NCBI RefSeq assembly: GCF_002933395.1
Contig: NZ_PKFN01000010.1
Location: forward strand, 272,995 to 336,994
Direction of reading: 5' to 3'
DNA length: 64,000 nt
Origin: Yoonia maritima
Lineage (GTDB): Bacteria > Pseudomonadota > Alphaproteobacteria > Rhodobacterales > Rhodobacteraceae
The translations under genes were made by a program, and so were the position numbers. Below the pieces are notes generated by a model. The model was not told the DNA's origin and ran no database searches. It saw nothing but the letters and a program-made list of their open reading frames with translations. Below, piece by piece: positions 55,487 through 64,000 of this stretch (position 1 is the stretch's first letter; every line of letters begins with the position of its first letter).

Positions 55487-58400
55487 AGGACAAGGTGCTC
55501 TGCTTTGGTGATCGCGCCAAGCGCTGTGTCGGTGCTGTCGATGATCGTTTGATGTCCGCCCGTCAGAGTTTGCAGGAAAAACGCATCTTTGCATAGCTTT
55601 GCCCAAGCGGCCATGCCATCGCGCGTGGTCAGCGTGTCATCTGTGGCATGGATGGCGGCCACAGGGCAGGTCAGCGCAATGTCGGAGGCCTCAGAGGTTT
55701 CCAGCAAAGTGAGATCGGCGCGCAAAAGGTCTTTGATCCGGGTAACAGCCTGGCGACGTTCGTCGTCGGTGTCTCCTGATCCGTAGCTGTCCAGAACGGT
55801 GTCGATGAATGCATCGTCCTCCAGCAGATGTACCGCGCGGGCGTCTGTGTTGTGGATGGGGCAGTCGGCGCCAGATAGGATCAGGAGCTGGGGCATACGT
55901 TGGCCCGCGTGCTGCAAATACGCGGTCAGCTCATAGGCCAGAACAGCGCCCATGGAATGTCCAAACAGCGTATAGGGTCCTTGGATTGCCTCAATATCTT
56001 GGGCGATTTTGGCCACCACGTCTTGCAGGTTGGACCAGGGGGTCATGTCGGCTAGGTCTTCGCGGCCAGGAAGTTGCAGCGCGATGACATCGCGGGTGCC
56101 GTCCAGCTTGGCCGCCAGTGCAGCATATGCAGAAGCCCCAGAGCCAGCAAAGGGCAGGCACACGAGTTTTGGCACATCTACGACTGACCTGTTCAAGGGT
56201 CTGAGCCACGGGGTCAGGTTCTCCGTGTCAGGTGTGACCTTGTCCGGTGCGGCTTGATGGATCACGTCGTAGATAAACGCGCCAAGGGTGTCGATGGTGG
56301 GGTAATTATAGGCCAGCGTGGTTGGGAATTCGCATTGGAAGTAGTTTTCCAGATTGGCCGCAAAGGTCATGGTCATCAAAGAGTCCATGCCCATGATGTT
56401 GAACCGCATATCTCCTTTTATCTCATCAGTATCTTCCAGCAGGGTAACGGATTGTAATTCTTTGCGGATCACCCGTCCGATTGCGTCCAAAGCCACATCC
56501 CGGTCCAAAGCTCGAAGGGATTTGAGCCGTTTCGGGGCTGTGGTCAATTTCCTGTGGTCGCCGTGATCAATAGGGGCAAAGAAAGACGGCTGCGTGGCGA
56601 ATTTAATGATCGGGGCGTAGGTCTGCCAGTTCACTGCACAGATCATGCTAGAGTGGCGGTTTTGTGCCATGGCGGTTTCCATCGCAGTCAGGGCATCGGG
56701 GACGGGCATCAGGTAGAAACCCAGCTTTTGCAGCGTGGGCTTTTCGCTATCCTTTGCGCTCATCCCGACGTCGTCCCACGGCCCCCAATTGATATTGGTC
56801 ACCGGTAGCGATTGTGCGGCGCGCAGGTTTGCCAAAGCATCCAAAAAATGGTTGCCAGCTGTATAGTGGCTGAGCTTGGCGGACCCCCACAGCGCAGAGA
56901 CCGTGGAAAACAGCACAAAGCAGTCCAAGTCGCGGTCTTGGGTCAGGTTGTGCAAATGCCAGCTTGCCTGGACTTTGGTTTTCAGCGTGTCGAGAAGGGC
57001 TGAAATATCAATATCTTGCACACGATCAAACCAGTTTTCTCCGGCAGCATGAAGCACGCCTCGGATGGGTATTTCTGCAGCGTCGAAGCTATCAAACAAG
57101 GCTGTAACCGATGCGGCATCGCGCAGGTCGACGGCGTGCGTATCAATCTGGATGCCCTGCGCCCGCAGGTCGCTGATTGTGCGGCTTGCCGCATAAAACG
57201 GATCGCCGGGGTCAAGAGTGTCCCACCCGGTATTGGGCGGCATATCACGGCGCGACAACAACGCAATGTGCCGCGCGCCTTTGTCGGCGAGCCAACGGGC
57301 GGTGGCCAGTCCTAGCCCGCCCAATCCTCCGGTTACGATGAAAACGCCATCGGGCCTGAAGTCTGCGCGCGTTTGCGCGGGCAAAGGCGCGGGGGTGATT
57401 TGCTGGACATACATCCTGCCGTCCCGCACGGCGACAAAGGGTTCAAATTCCGGTGTCACCGCCTTGCGCAGGATGTGATCGGCCGTGCCCACAGGATCAT
57501 CCGCTCGGTCATAGTCGATCATCCCACCGCGAATGTCGGGTTGTTCCATGAACAAGGTCTTGCCAAACCCCCAGATAGGGGCCGCCATTGGCGACACGGT
57601 GCCTTGGTCTTGAACGGCCTGCGTGTTCGGGGTCACAAGCCAAACGGGACAGAAAAACACCTGTTCCTTCAGCTCGCGTAGCATTTCGATCAAGCTGGTG
57701 AAACTGCCCGATTGATATGCGTTCAAGCCGTCAAGATCATTGTCCACCAGATCCGTGTCCGGGCAGACAAACAGGATTTTCCACGGGATCGGTTCTTGAG
57801 TGCTCCACCGATGGGCAATGTCCCAGATTGCTTGCCGCCATTGATCGCGGTTCGTAGCATCGGACAAGGTGATATGGGCATCTGGCTTGGTGCTGTTTTG
57901 CGCGGATTTGCCCCGTACTGCGGCTTTATCTGTCCCATGTTCGATCCAGTAACATCCATCTCCGCGGGCTTTGATCCGGTGGCACAAGGCCTCGGTCAAG
58001 GGCGTGTTGGCGCCCACGACCATCCACCTCATTGCGCGGTCGGCAAAATCAGTGTCTGGCGGGGTAGGCGTCGGCGTCCATGAGGTGGTGTAATGCCAGC
58101 CCTCCTGTGACGTGATGTCAGGCGGGGGTTTCGCTGGGTTAGGTTCGATCCGGTCCAGCGTAGCAAATGGCACCGGGTCGTCGGTGTGATGCAAAGAGCC
58201 GTCGTTGAATTTGACAAAGGTCTCGGGTGAGATAACCTTGAGCCAATGGCGTTTGCGATCCATCACCATGGGGGGCAACTTTTCGGGGTAAAAATGTCCA
58301 CCCATCACGTCTGACCAGTCCAAATCCAGCCCACGCAGATATAGGTTTTTCAGTACATCGATGAAGAACCCGTCTTCTTTGCGCGACGGTTCGGCATATA

Positions 58401-61400
58401 ACATCGTGCGCATATGGTGCGCGTCGCGTTTGCCCAAACAGGCCAGTGCCAACGCGAGGCAGGCGCCGCCCGGACCGATTTCGACGAAATCGACCGATTG
58501 CAGGCGCAGATGGTCGAGGGATTGATCATAAAGCACCGGCTGGCTGAGCTGGTTGATCCAATGGTCCGCGTCAGGCGCGGTGGTCACAAAATCGGCGGTA
58601 ACGCTGGAGATCCACGGCAGTTTGGGCGGATGAAACGTGACCTGATCCAAAAAGCTGCGATAGGCGTCCAAAACTGGGCGGACCAGCGGGCTGTGAAAGG
58701 CAAAATTAGTGTTGAGATGTCGGGTTTTCACCCCTTGCTCGGCAAGTGCTGCGTGGACTTGGTTGATATGGGTCATCTGGCCTGACACGGTCAGCCGGTT
58801 AGGTCCATTATACGCTGCGATCTGTCCCAGATCTGGGTCGAGCAACGCGTTGACCTGTTCGGGTGGTGCGTTGGCCACGAACATGGCACCCGGTTCGACC
58901 ACATCCTCCATCAGGCGGCTGCGATGATACAAGAGCCAAATGGCATCTTGGGGGGATATCGCGCCGGCGACGCTGGCGGCGGCAAATTCGCCCATACTAT
59001 GACCCAGCACATAGGATGGCGTCAGGCCGCATGCCTGAAACAGGGTGGTCAACGCATGTTGATTAGCAAACAGGATCGGCAGGTTGTAGCGGTCTTTGTC
59101 GATATGTTGGTCCCTGTCGGCAAAGGCGTATTCGGCCAGATCAAAGCCTGGCTCAAGCGGGTCAATCACTGCGGCACATTCGTCAAAGGCCGCGCGAAAG
59201 ACCGGGTATCGCTGATAAAAGTCCTTGCCCATTTGGGCGTAAAGCTCTCCCTGACCGGAAAAGAGGTAGCAGGGCAGGTGGCTGCGGTCTGCGGCGGTGT
59301 CCCAGGTGTCTTGGGCCATGAGCTCGTCGAACTGAGCAGCGGCATCCTGACCCTGAACTGCCACCACCGCAGCGCGGTGTTTCAACGGCGTGCGACCTTT
59401 GGCAAAGGAATGGCTGATGTCGGACAGTGGCAGGCCGGGACGATCTTTGAGCCAGCCCGATACGGTTGCCAGTGTCGCCCGCAGCCCGTCATGCGAATTG
59501 GCGGTAACGGCCAGAGGATACTTTTTGAACCCGGGCATGTCGGGGTTTTGGGGCGGGTGGTGCGGTTGGGTGTTGGGATCCGACAGGATCACATGCGCCA
59601 GCGCCCCGCCGAAGCCAAAGGAACTGACGGCCGCAAGATACGGCGCGCCTTCGGGCAAGTCCCACGATTCGAGCGCGTTTGGGATGGCAAGACGGGTATC
59701 GCTCAGGTCGATGTTGGGGTTGAGAGTCTGGATGTGGATTTGTGGTGGGATCTGTTTGTGCTGAAGCACCAATACCGTTTTGATCAGCCCCGCGATCCCG
59801 GCAGCGGATTCCAGATGACCGATGTTGGCTTTAACCCCACCCATCCAGCACCGCTTGGGTGCATCCGGATTGATTTGGCCATAGTGGTGTTTGATTTGCG
59901 CGACCTCAATCGGGTCGCCTGCGGTGGTGCCCGTGCCATGGCTTTCGACATAGGTGATTTCGGCCCCAGTAAACCCGCTTTGATCCAATGCGCGGGCTAT
60001 CAACGCTTGCTGCGCTGCGCCGTTGGGAAAGGTGATGCCGCCGCCGGGGTCCGAGCCCGCGCCGTCCTGCGCCGAAACCACGGCACAAACCTGCGCCAAA
60101 ATCCTGTCGCCTGCGGCCAAAGCGGCGGATTTGCGTTTGATCATCACCATGCCGCAGCCTTCAGAGCGGACATAGCCATTGGCGCTGGCATCAAAGGTCT
60201 TGCACCGTCCGTCGGGGGACATCATGCCAAATTGGCTAAGCACGGTGGTCGATCCCGGGGTGAACATCGTGTTCACGCCTGCCACGATGGCCTGATCGCA
60301 TTCGCCCTGCCGCATGGACTGCACCGCCAGATTAAACGCGGTGAGAGATGATGAACAGGCAGTGTCGACGCTCATGCTGGGGCCGTTGAGGTCGTAGAAA
60401 TACGACAGCCGGTTGGCCGCGATGCAATGGGCATTGCCCAACCCGGTGTAAGCGTTGTGGCTGGTCAGCCCCGAAGTGAGGGATATTTTGGCGTGCAGGT
60501 AATCCGCTCCGCTGATGCCCACGTACACGCCGGTATTTGACCGGGCCAGATCGGATTTCTTGTGGCCCATATATTCCAGCAACCGCCACGAGGTTTCTAG
60601 CAACATGCGGTGTTGGGGATCGGTCTCACGGGCTTCGATGGCTGACAGACCAAACAAATCTGCGTCAAACAGGTCCAGCTCATCGACAAATCCGCCCCAT
60701 TTGGTGTTTGTTTTGCCGGGGATACCGGGGCGGGGGTCGTACCAAAGGTCATTATCCCACCGCGAAGGCGGTACTTCTGTGATCGAATCCACGCCGTTGC
60801 ATAGATTTTCCCAAAAGGCGTCGATCGACGCCGCTCCCGGGAAATTGCAGGCCATGCCGACAATCACAATTGGGTCGTCTGGATCTACGGGAGTGACTGA
60901 CGGCACCGTGGCGACGGGCGTCTCGGGCGCGCTGGGGGAAAGTGTCTTTAACGTTCCCGCGATGTACTGTTCCATACACAGCGCGCGCGCGATTTTGTTG
61001 CTGGTGGTGCGCGGTAGAAATTTCGCCGGAACAAACACAATCTGGGCCGGAGCCCAGCCGTAATGTTCGATCAACGTGGCGGAAATATGTTTGCGCAGCG
61101 ATGCCAGATCCGCCCGCGTCGCAGAGCGGGGTGCTTCTTGGAACAGATACAGTTGTTCGTCATCGCCAAAGTGCCGTGATATCGCAACAGAGGGCAAACC
61201 GCCCAGAACCTCGCCTAATGTTTGCTGCAAAAGCGTTTCGATATCTTCGGCCGGCAGGGTGAGGCCGCGCACGATCACCACGTCTTTCTTGCGGCCTGTG
61301 ATGTAGAGGCGGCCGTCATGTAACAATCCTAAGTCTCCGGTTGGCATCCCGGCGTCTGTTGGGGCCAACGCTGACCCGTCCAGATAGTTACGCGCAAGGC

Positions 61401-62595
61401 TGTCGCCTGTCAGGTAGATTTCGCCTATAGTGTCATCAGGGCATAGGTCCTGTGTCAAAGGATCGCGGATGGCAGCAGTGATGCCATCATGCACGGCATA
61501 AGGCAGCAGGTCGCGCGTGTGATCGCCACCGCCGAGCGGACGTTGCAGGATATGGTCGCGGGCCTGGGTCAGGTCTTGGGCACCGCCGGCGACCAAAAGA
61601 CTGGCTTCGGCCATGCCGTAGACCGGGCGCAAGGCTGACGCGGCCAATCCACAGGCATGGAACCTGTCGGCAAAAGTGTTCAGCGTTGCCAGTTTGACGG
61701 GTTCGGCTCCGACAAAGATCTGCGTCAGGCAGGACAAATCCCACCCCGGATCGGGATCAACCCGATCGGCACACAGCCCAAGCGCAAAATCAGGCGTGGC
61801 GACAGTATTAACGCGGTTGTCATGGATGGTTTGAAACCACAACGCGGGGTTATACATCAGCGCGTTGGGGGGCATAAATACGCCGAACCCTTGACCATAG
61901 AGCACCTTTAGAAGGTTGCCGACCAACCCCATGTCATGATGCAGCGGCAACCAACAGGACATACGCACGGTGTCGGTTTGTTCAAAAATTCGGTCCATAA
62001 AGGCCAGATTGGCCAGCACATTTTCATGGCTTAAAGCCACGCCTTTGGGGCGAGCGGTTGTGCCGGAGGTGTATTGGACATAGGCCACGTCCGATGGATC
62101 GGGGGCAGGGTGGCTTGAGAGGTCAAACGCCTGTTGCGGGGGCTGTGCCATCAGATCGTCGAGGGCAAGCACTTTGACATCCTCCAGTCCCGATTGTGCC
62201 AAGAGCTGTTGTATTTGCCCGTGTTGCTCGCTTTCGACTACAAGCGTCTTTATCGCGTCAGCGTGCAGGATTCGCAGAAGTCGTTTGACACTGGCGTGTT
62301 CTGCGCGCGGCGTGATCCCGGCGAGCGGTGCAGGCACGGCACCAGCCAGCATCAACCCCGCAAAACACAAGGTGAATCTTGCCTGTTGGGTGATGATCAT
62401 TGCAACGGGTTCGCGCCGGATCAGCCCGTGTTCTATAAAGGTCTGTGCCAGCCTTTGGGTCCAAACCCGCAGCTGGGCGTAAGAATAGCGGTCTGTTTCA
62501 GCGCCGCGTGCATTAAGGAAAACCAGACAGTCCCGAGTGGCCAGATCCGGGTCTGCCTGACAGAACAGATTGGTTAGCAGTTTAAATTTTTGCAA
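55483..62595 (-). CDS. FAAL-KS-AT-KR-ACP-TE type I polyketide synthase
   Basis: A 2370-residue megasynthase. In order: fatty acyl-AMP ligase (about 1-545, YTSGTTARPKGVALSHENV; LPLHHDMGLVGN); ketosynthase (573-1005, DTACSSSL with Cys747, ESHGTGT with His886, KANIGHLESAAG); acyltransferase (1108-1395, GHSMGEFA with Ser1200, FAFHSP, which suits malonyl-CoA); ketoreductase (1520-1960, TGGLGGLGLATARWLAD near 1754, catalytic Ser1897 and Tyr1911 in YTAGN); acyl-carrier protein (about 2035-2110, GMDSL with Ser2072); thioesterase (2143-2360, GHSMGAV with Ser2214). No dehydratase or enoylreductase is seen, so one extension would leave a beta-hydroxyl. No carrier domain lies between FAAL and KS. Start is TTG. 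Confidence 0.93.
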   Translation of the reverse strand: MQKFKLLTNLFCQADPDLATRDCLVFLNARGAETDRYSYAQLRVWTQRLAQTFIEHGLIRREPVAMIITQQARFTLCFAGLMLAGAVPAPLAGITPRAEHASVKRLLRILHADAIKTLVVESEQHGQIQQLLAQSGLEDVKVLALDDLMAQPPQQAFDLSSHPAPDPSDVAYVQYTSGTTARPKGVALSHENVLANLAFMDRIFEQTDTVRMSCWLPLHHDMGLVGNLLKVLYGQGFGVFMPPNALMYNPALWFQTIHDNRVNTVATPDFALGLCADRVDPDPGWDLSCLTQIFVGAEPVKLATLNTFADRFHACGLAASALRPVYGMAEASLLVAGGAQDLTQARDHILQRPLGGGDHTRDLLPYAVHDGITAAIRDPLTQDLCPDDTIGEIYLTGDSLARNYLDGSALAPTDAGMPTGDLGLLHDGRLYITGRKKDVVIVRGLTLPAEDIETLLQQTLGEVLGGLPSVAISRHFGDDEQLYLFQEAPRSATRADLASLRKHISATLIEHYGWAPAQIVFVPAKFLPRTTSNKIARALCMEQYIAGTLKTLSPSAPETPVATVPSVTPVDPDDPIVIVGMACNFPGAASIDAFWENLCNGVDSITEVPPSRWDNDLWYDPRPGIPGKTNTKWGGFVDELDLFDADLFGLSAIEARETDPQHRMLLETSWRLLEYMGHKKSDLARSNTGVYVGISGADYLHAKISLTSGLTSHNAYTGLGNAHCIAANRLSYFYDLNGPSMSVDTACSSSLTAFNLAVQSMRQGECDQAIVAGVNTMFTPGSTTVLSQFGMMSPDGRCKTFDASANGYVRSEGCGMVMIKRKSAALAAGDRILAQVCAVVSAQDGAGSDPGGGITFPNGAAQQALIARALDQSGFTGAEITYVESHGTGTTAGDPIEVAQIKHHYGQINPDAPKRCWMGGVKANIGHLESAAGIAGLIKTVLVLQHKQIPPQIHIQTLNPNIDLSDTRLAIPNALESWDLPEGAPYLAAVSSFGFGGALAHVILSDPNTQPHHPPQNPDMPGFKKYPLAVTANSHDGLRATLATVSGWLKDRPGLPLSDISHSFAKGRTPLKHRAAVVAVQGQDAAAQFDELMAQDTWDTAADRSHLPCYLFSGQGELYAQMGKDFYQRYPVFRAAFDECAAVIDPLEPGFDLAEYAFADRDQHIDKDRYNLPILFANQHALTTLFQACGLTPSYVLGHSMGEFAAASVAGAISPQDAIWLLYHRSRLMEDVVEPGAMFVANAPPEQVNALLDPDLGQIAAYNGPNRLTVSGQMTHINQVHAALAEQGVKTRHLNTNFAFHSPLVRPVLDAYRSFLDQVTFHPPKLPWISSVTADFVTTAPDADHWINQLSQPVLYDQSLDHLRLQSVDFVEIGPGGACLALALACLGKRDAHHMRTMLYAEPSRKEDGFFIDVLKNLYLRGLDLDWSDVMGGHFYPEKLPPMVMDRKRHWLKVISPETFVKFNDGSLHHTDDPVPFATLDRIEPNPAKPPPDITSQEGWHYTTSWTPTPTPPDTDFADRAMRWMVVGANTPLTEALCHRIKARGDGCYWIEHGTDKAAVRGKSAQNSTKPDAHITLSDATNRDQWRQAIWDIAHRWSTQEPIPWKILFVCPDTDLVDNDLDGLNAYQSGSFTSLIEMLRELKEQVFFCPVWLVTPNTQAVQDQGTVSPMAAPIWGFGKTLFMEQPDIRGGMIDYDRADDPVGTADHILRKAVTPEFEPFVAVRDGRMYVQQITPAPLPAQTRADFRPDGVFIVTGGLGGLGLATARWLADKGARHIALLSRRDMPPNTGWDTLDPGDPFYAASRTISDLRAQGIQIDTHAVDLRDAASVTALFDSFDAAEIPIRGVLHAAGENWFDRVQDIDISALLDTLKTKVQASWHLHNLTQDRDLDCFVLFSTVSALWGSAKLSHYTAGNHFLDALANLRAAQSLPVTNINWGPWDDVGMSAKDSEKPTLQKLGFYLMPVPDALTAMETAMAQNRHSSMICAVNWQTYAPIIKFATQPSFFAPIDHGDHRKLTTAPKRLKSLRALDRDVALDAIGRVIRKELQSVTLLEDTDEIKGDMRFNIMGMDSLMTMTFAANLENYFQCEFPTTLAYNYPTIDTLGAFIYDVIHQAAPDKVTPDTENLTPWLRPLNRSVVDVPKLVCLPFAGSGASAYAALAAKLDGTRDVIALQLPGREDLADMTPWSNLQDVVAKIAQDIEAIQGPYTLFGHSMGAVLAYELTAYLQHAGQRMPQLLILSGADCPIHNTDARAVHLLEDDAFIDTVLDSYGSGDTDDERRQAVTRIKDLLRADLTLLETSEASDIALTCPVAAIHATDDTLTTRDGMAAWAKLCKDAFFLQTLTGGHQTIIDSTDTALGAITKAEHLVL

Positions 62596-62597
62596 GT

Positions 62598-63866
62598 TTA
62601 ATCTCTGACCGTGAAAACCAAAGGTGTCGCGCCGTCTTGTCCGTCCTTGCCCCGCCCTGCTGCGCCAAGGCTGCCGTTGCCGTCAGGGCTGTATCCCGCA
62701 GGACCTGCGCGTCCGCCTGCACCACCCGCGCCACGGCGCGCCTCGACCGTAAGGTTTGCGCTTCTTTTGACGACGCGCACAGGTTCGGTGATGAGGTTGG
62801 CATCGCCGCCGTCACCGCCTTCGCCGCCGCGCCCGCCGGGGCCAGAGATGCCATTTTTGGCCTGCATACACCCCGAGGGCGCATAGCCGCCCAAACCACC
62901 TGCCGCCCCTGTTCCGCCGGTCCCGCCATCGCCGCCACTTTGACCACATCCGCCCTGGGCAACAATGGTCGGGTCACCTTCGGTGTACCAGATGTCGATA
63001 TTGGCAGGCTGGATCGCCCGGCCGGGCTGGCCTTCGATGCCTTTGCCCCCTTCGAGCCCCGCCACGCCGGGGGCGCCATCGCCGGGAGGCCAGGTGCAGA
63101 TATAGGTGTCGGTGGCTTTGTCCAACTTGTGTTCGCCCGGCGTGCCGTCAGCGCCCACATCGGGTGTGGCACCCAGCTCTCCTGTTTGGGCCTTGTCGGG
63201 GTCAAATGGTCTGCCCGAGATGTAGACCGTGGTGTCACACTTCTCTTCGTGATCTTTAGCGGGGGGCAGAACCGTGAGTTGGCCAAAGAATAAGGATGCT
63301 TTGCCATACACCCCGATTTGGGCCGAAGCTGCCATCCGCACATGTTTGAAGTTAAGGATGATCGGGTCGTTATCTTCGAGCACCAGCCGAGTGTCGGGGC
63401 CGATTGTCAGGGTATCTCCGGTGTAGACTGTGACTTTGGACGGGAACAGCAACCTGTTTGCGGTTTCCAGAACGTTGGGGGGAATTGTCGAATGGCCAAA
63501 CACATAAAGCGAAGCCAACTTCAGAAGTTCGGGTTTGTCGAGCTTGTCCGAGCCCCGTTTCACATCGCCGGAGGCTAGCAGGGTCAAAAGGGCGGGATCG
63601 ACTTTGTCATATAGCGCGCTCAACGTCCGCATGTCCGTCGCGTTCAACAATGTATCGGCCAGTACAATTGCGCGCAGTTGATCAAGGTCATAGGTTTTCA
63701 GTATGTGGCCCTTGATCGCGCAGTCGCCGCTATTGTTGAGAATGACCTCTTGGCTGTCTTTATCCCCGTCGACAAGTGAGTTCGCACCAGCAGTAAAATC
63801 ATTAGGGCCAAGGCCGAGATACTTGTTCACCACCTGAAAATGCTCGTCGATTACGTCTTGATCCAT
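62598..63866 (-). CDS. Glycine-rich protein of unknown function
   Basis: A 422-residue protein. The first 230 residues are a mixed acidic domain with repeated hydrophobic strands (TYDLDQLRAIVLADTLLNAT, PSKVTVYTGDTLTIG). Then come Gly-rich tracts at about 232-286, 303-356 and 378-412 (GGDGGTGGTGAAGGLGG, GISGPGGRGGEGGDGG), ending ATPLVFTVRD. Cys residues are few (CDTTVY, CGQSGG, SGCMQ). No signal peptide is visible. GGAGG lies five bases ahead of the ATG. Its stop is two bases before the megasynthase start, so the pair is surely one transcript. A second Gly-rich gene ends 24 bases upstream of it. Role unknown. Confidence 0.85.
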   Translation of the reverse strand: MDQDVIDEHFQVVNKYLGLGPNDFTAGANSLVDGDKDSQEVILNNSGDCAIKGHILKTYDLDQLRAIVLADTLLNATDMRTLSALYDKVDPALLTLLASGDVKRGSDKLDKPELLKLASLYVFGHSTIPPNVLETANRLLFPSKVTVYTGDTLTIGPDTRLVLEDNDPIILNFKHVRMAASAQIGVYGKASLFFGQLTVLPPAKDHEEKCDTTVYISGRPFDPDKAQTGELGATPDVGADGTPGEHKLDKATDTYICTWPPGDGAPGVAGLEGGKGIEGQPGRAIQPANIDIWYTEGDPTIVAQGGCGQSGGDGGTGGTGAAGGLGGYAPSGCMQAKNGISGPGGRGGEGGDGGDANLITEPVRVVKRSANLTVEARRGAGGAGGRAGPAGYSPDGNGSLGAAGRGKDGQDGATPLVFTVRD

Positions 63867-63890
63867 AGTATCCTCCAACGCCTCGTTCAG

Positions 63891-64000
63891 TTAGGGAAAG
63901 TGTAGCCGACCCGACGTCGTGGCTGTGCCCGTCTCGCCCTTTGATCCCTTGCCGCCGTCGTCATAGGCGGGCGTCCCGATGCCCGGCCCACCGCCAATAG
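63891..64000 (-). CDS. Glycine-rich protein, C-terminal end, gene incomplete
   Basis: Read on the minus strand from the window edge: GGGPGIGTPAYDDGGKG then SKGETGTATTSGRLHFP and a stop (TAA at 63891-63893). The composition resembles the Gly-rich tracts of the next gene, and the gap to that gene's start is only 24 bases. The gene begins outside the window. It is the upstream member of the operon that continues into the megasynthase. Confidence 0.65.
   Translation of the reverse strand, partial: IGGGPGIGTPAYDDGGKGSKGETGTATTSGRLHFP

Noticed and set aside
58924..60351. 475-codon open frame on the plus strand inside the polyketide synthase gene
   Set aside because: Lies opposite the KS and AT domains, which carry intact active-site motifs; the plus-strand translation shows no family.

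Overview
The window reads as chromosomal DNA of an alphaproteobacterium of the Rhodobacteraceae, most likely the Roseobacter group. Support comes from the CcrM-type GANTC methyltransferase, the DUF3576-leuS-lptE-holA order, DUF4170-waaA-lpxK, the DciA and DsbA genes beside mutY, DUF2125, the alphaproteobacterial porin and, further along, a DnaA-like plasmid replication module with parAB. I cannot name the genus from the sequence.

Positions 1 to about 36.5 kb are mostly conserved core. They hold the pnp 3' end, an outer-membrane barrel, a peroxiredoxin, a dioxygenase/hydrolase pair resembling quinone-detoxification genes, rluA- and yggS-type genes, a major porin, the leuS-lptE-holA operon, a yjbH-yjbF exopolysaccharide pair, an MscS channel, a PmbA-CysQ-DUF4170-WaaA-LpxK run (protein maturation and LPS), DsbA, DciA, MutY, an AlkB-type hydroxylase, ccrM, rnhB and several envelope proteins of unclear role. 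The last group includes a membrane-anchored winged-helix protein, a PBP/OmpA fusion and a secreted PilJ-domain protein. Many genes are packed with ATGA-type overlaps, and convergent pairs share strong hairpin terminators.

A tRNA-Arg(CCT) gene at 36520-36596 marks the change to accessory DNA, which runs to the end of the window. In order it holds: a two-gene unit of a Lon-like AAA+ ATPase (no protease domain) and a metallophosphoesterase; an IS3-type transposase remnant; a visibly AT-richer capsule locus (a KpsC/GT2/sulfotransferase fusion, a GT4 enzyme, KpsF and KdsA) enclosed by inverted copies of one IS 3' end; a second IS3-type remnant; a Fic protein; a DnaA-like initiator divergent from parA-parB; an IS66 element with a frameshifted tnpC and a near-perfect 8-bp target duplication; and a biosynthetic operon of two glycine-rich proteins, a 2370-residue FAAL-KS-AT-KR-ACP-TE megasynthase and an LpxO-like hydroxylase. 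The simplest reading is that a Roseobacter plasmid, or pieces of one, has been built into the chromosome near the tRNA gene.

The observations most worth following are: (i) the 16-bp palindrome CTTCCCCGCGGGGAAG present four times, all inside parA and parB coding sequence; (ii) the FAAL-PKS operon with its hydroxylase and glycine-rich partners; (iii) the ATPase/phosphoesterase pair next to the tRNA; (iv) three GANTC sites within 39 bp at the ccrM promoter; and (v) the membrane-tethered winged-helix protein.
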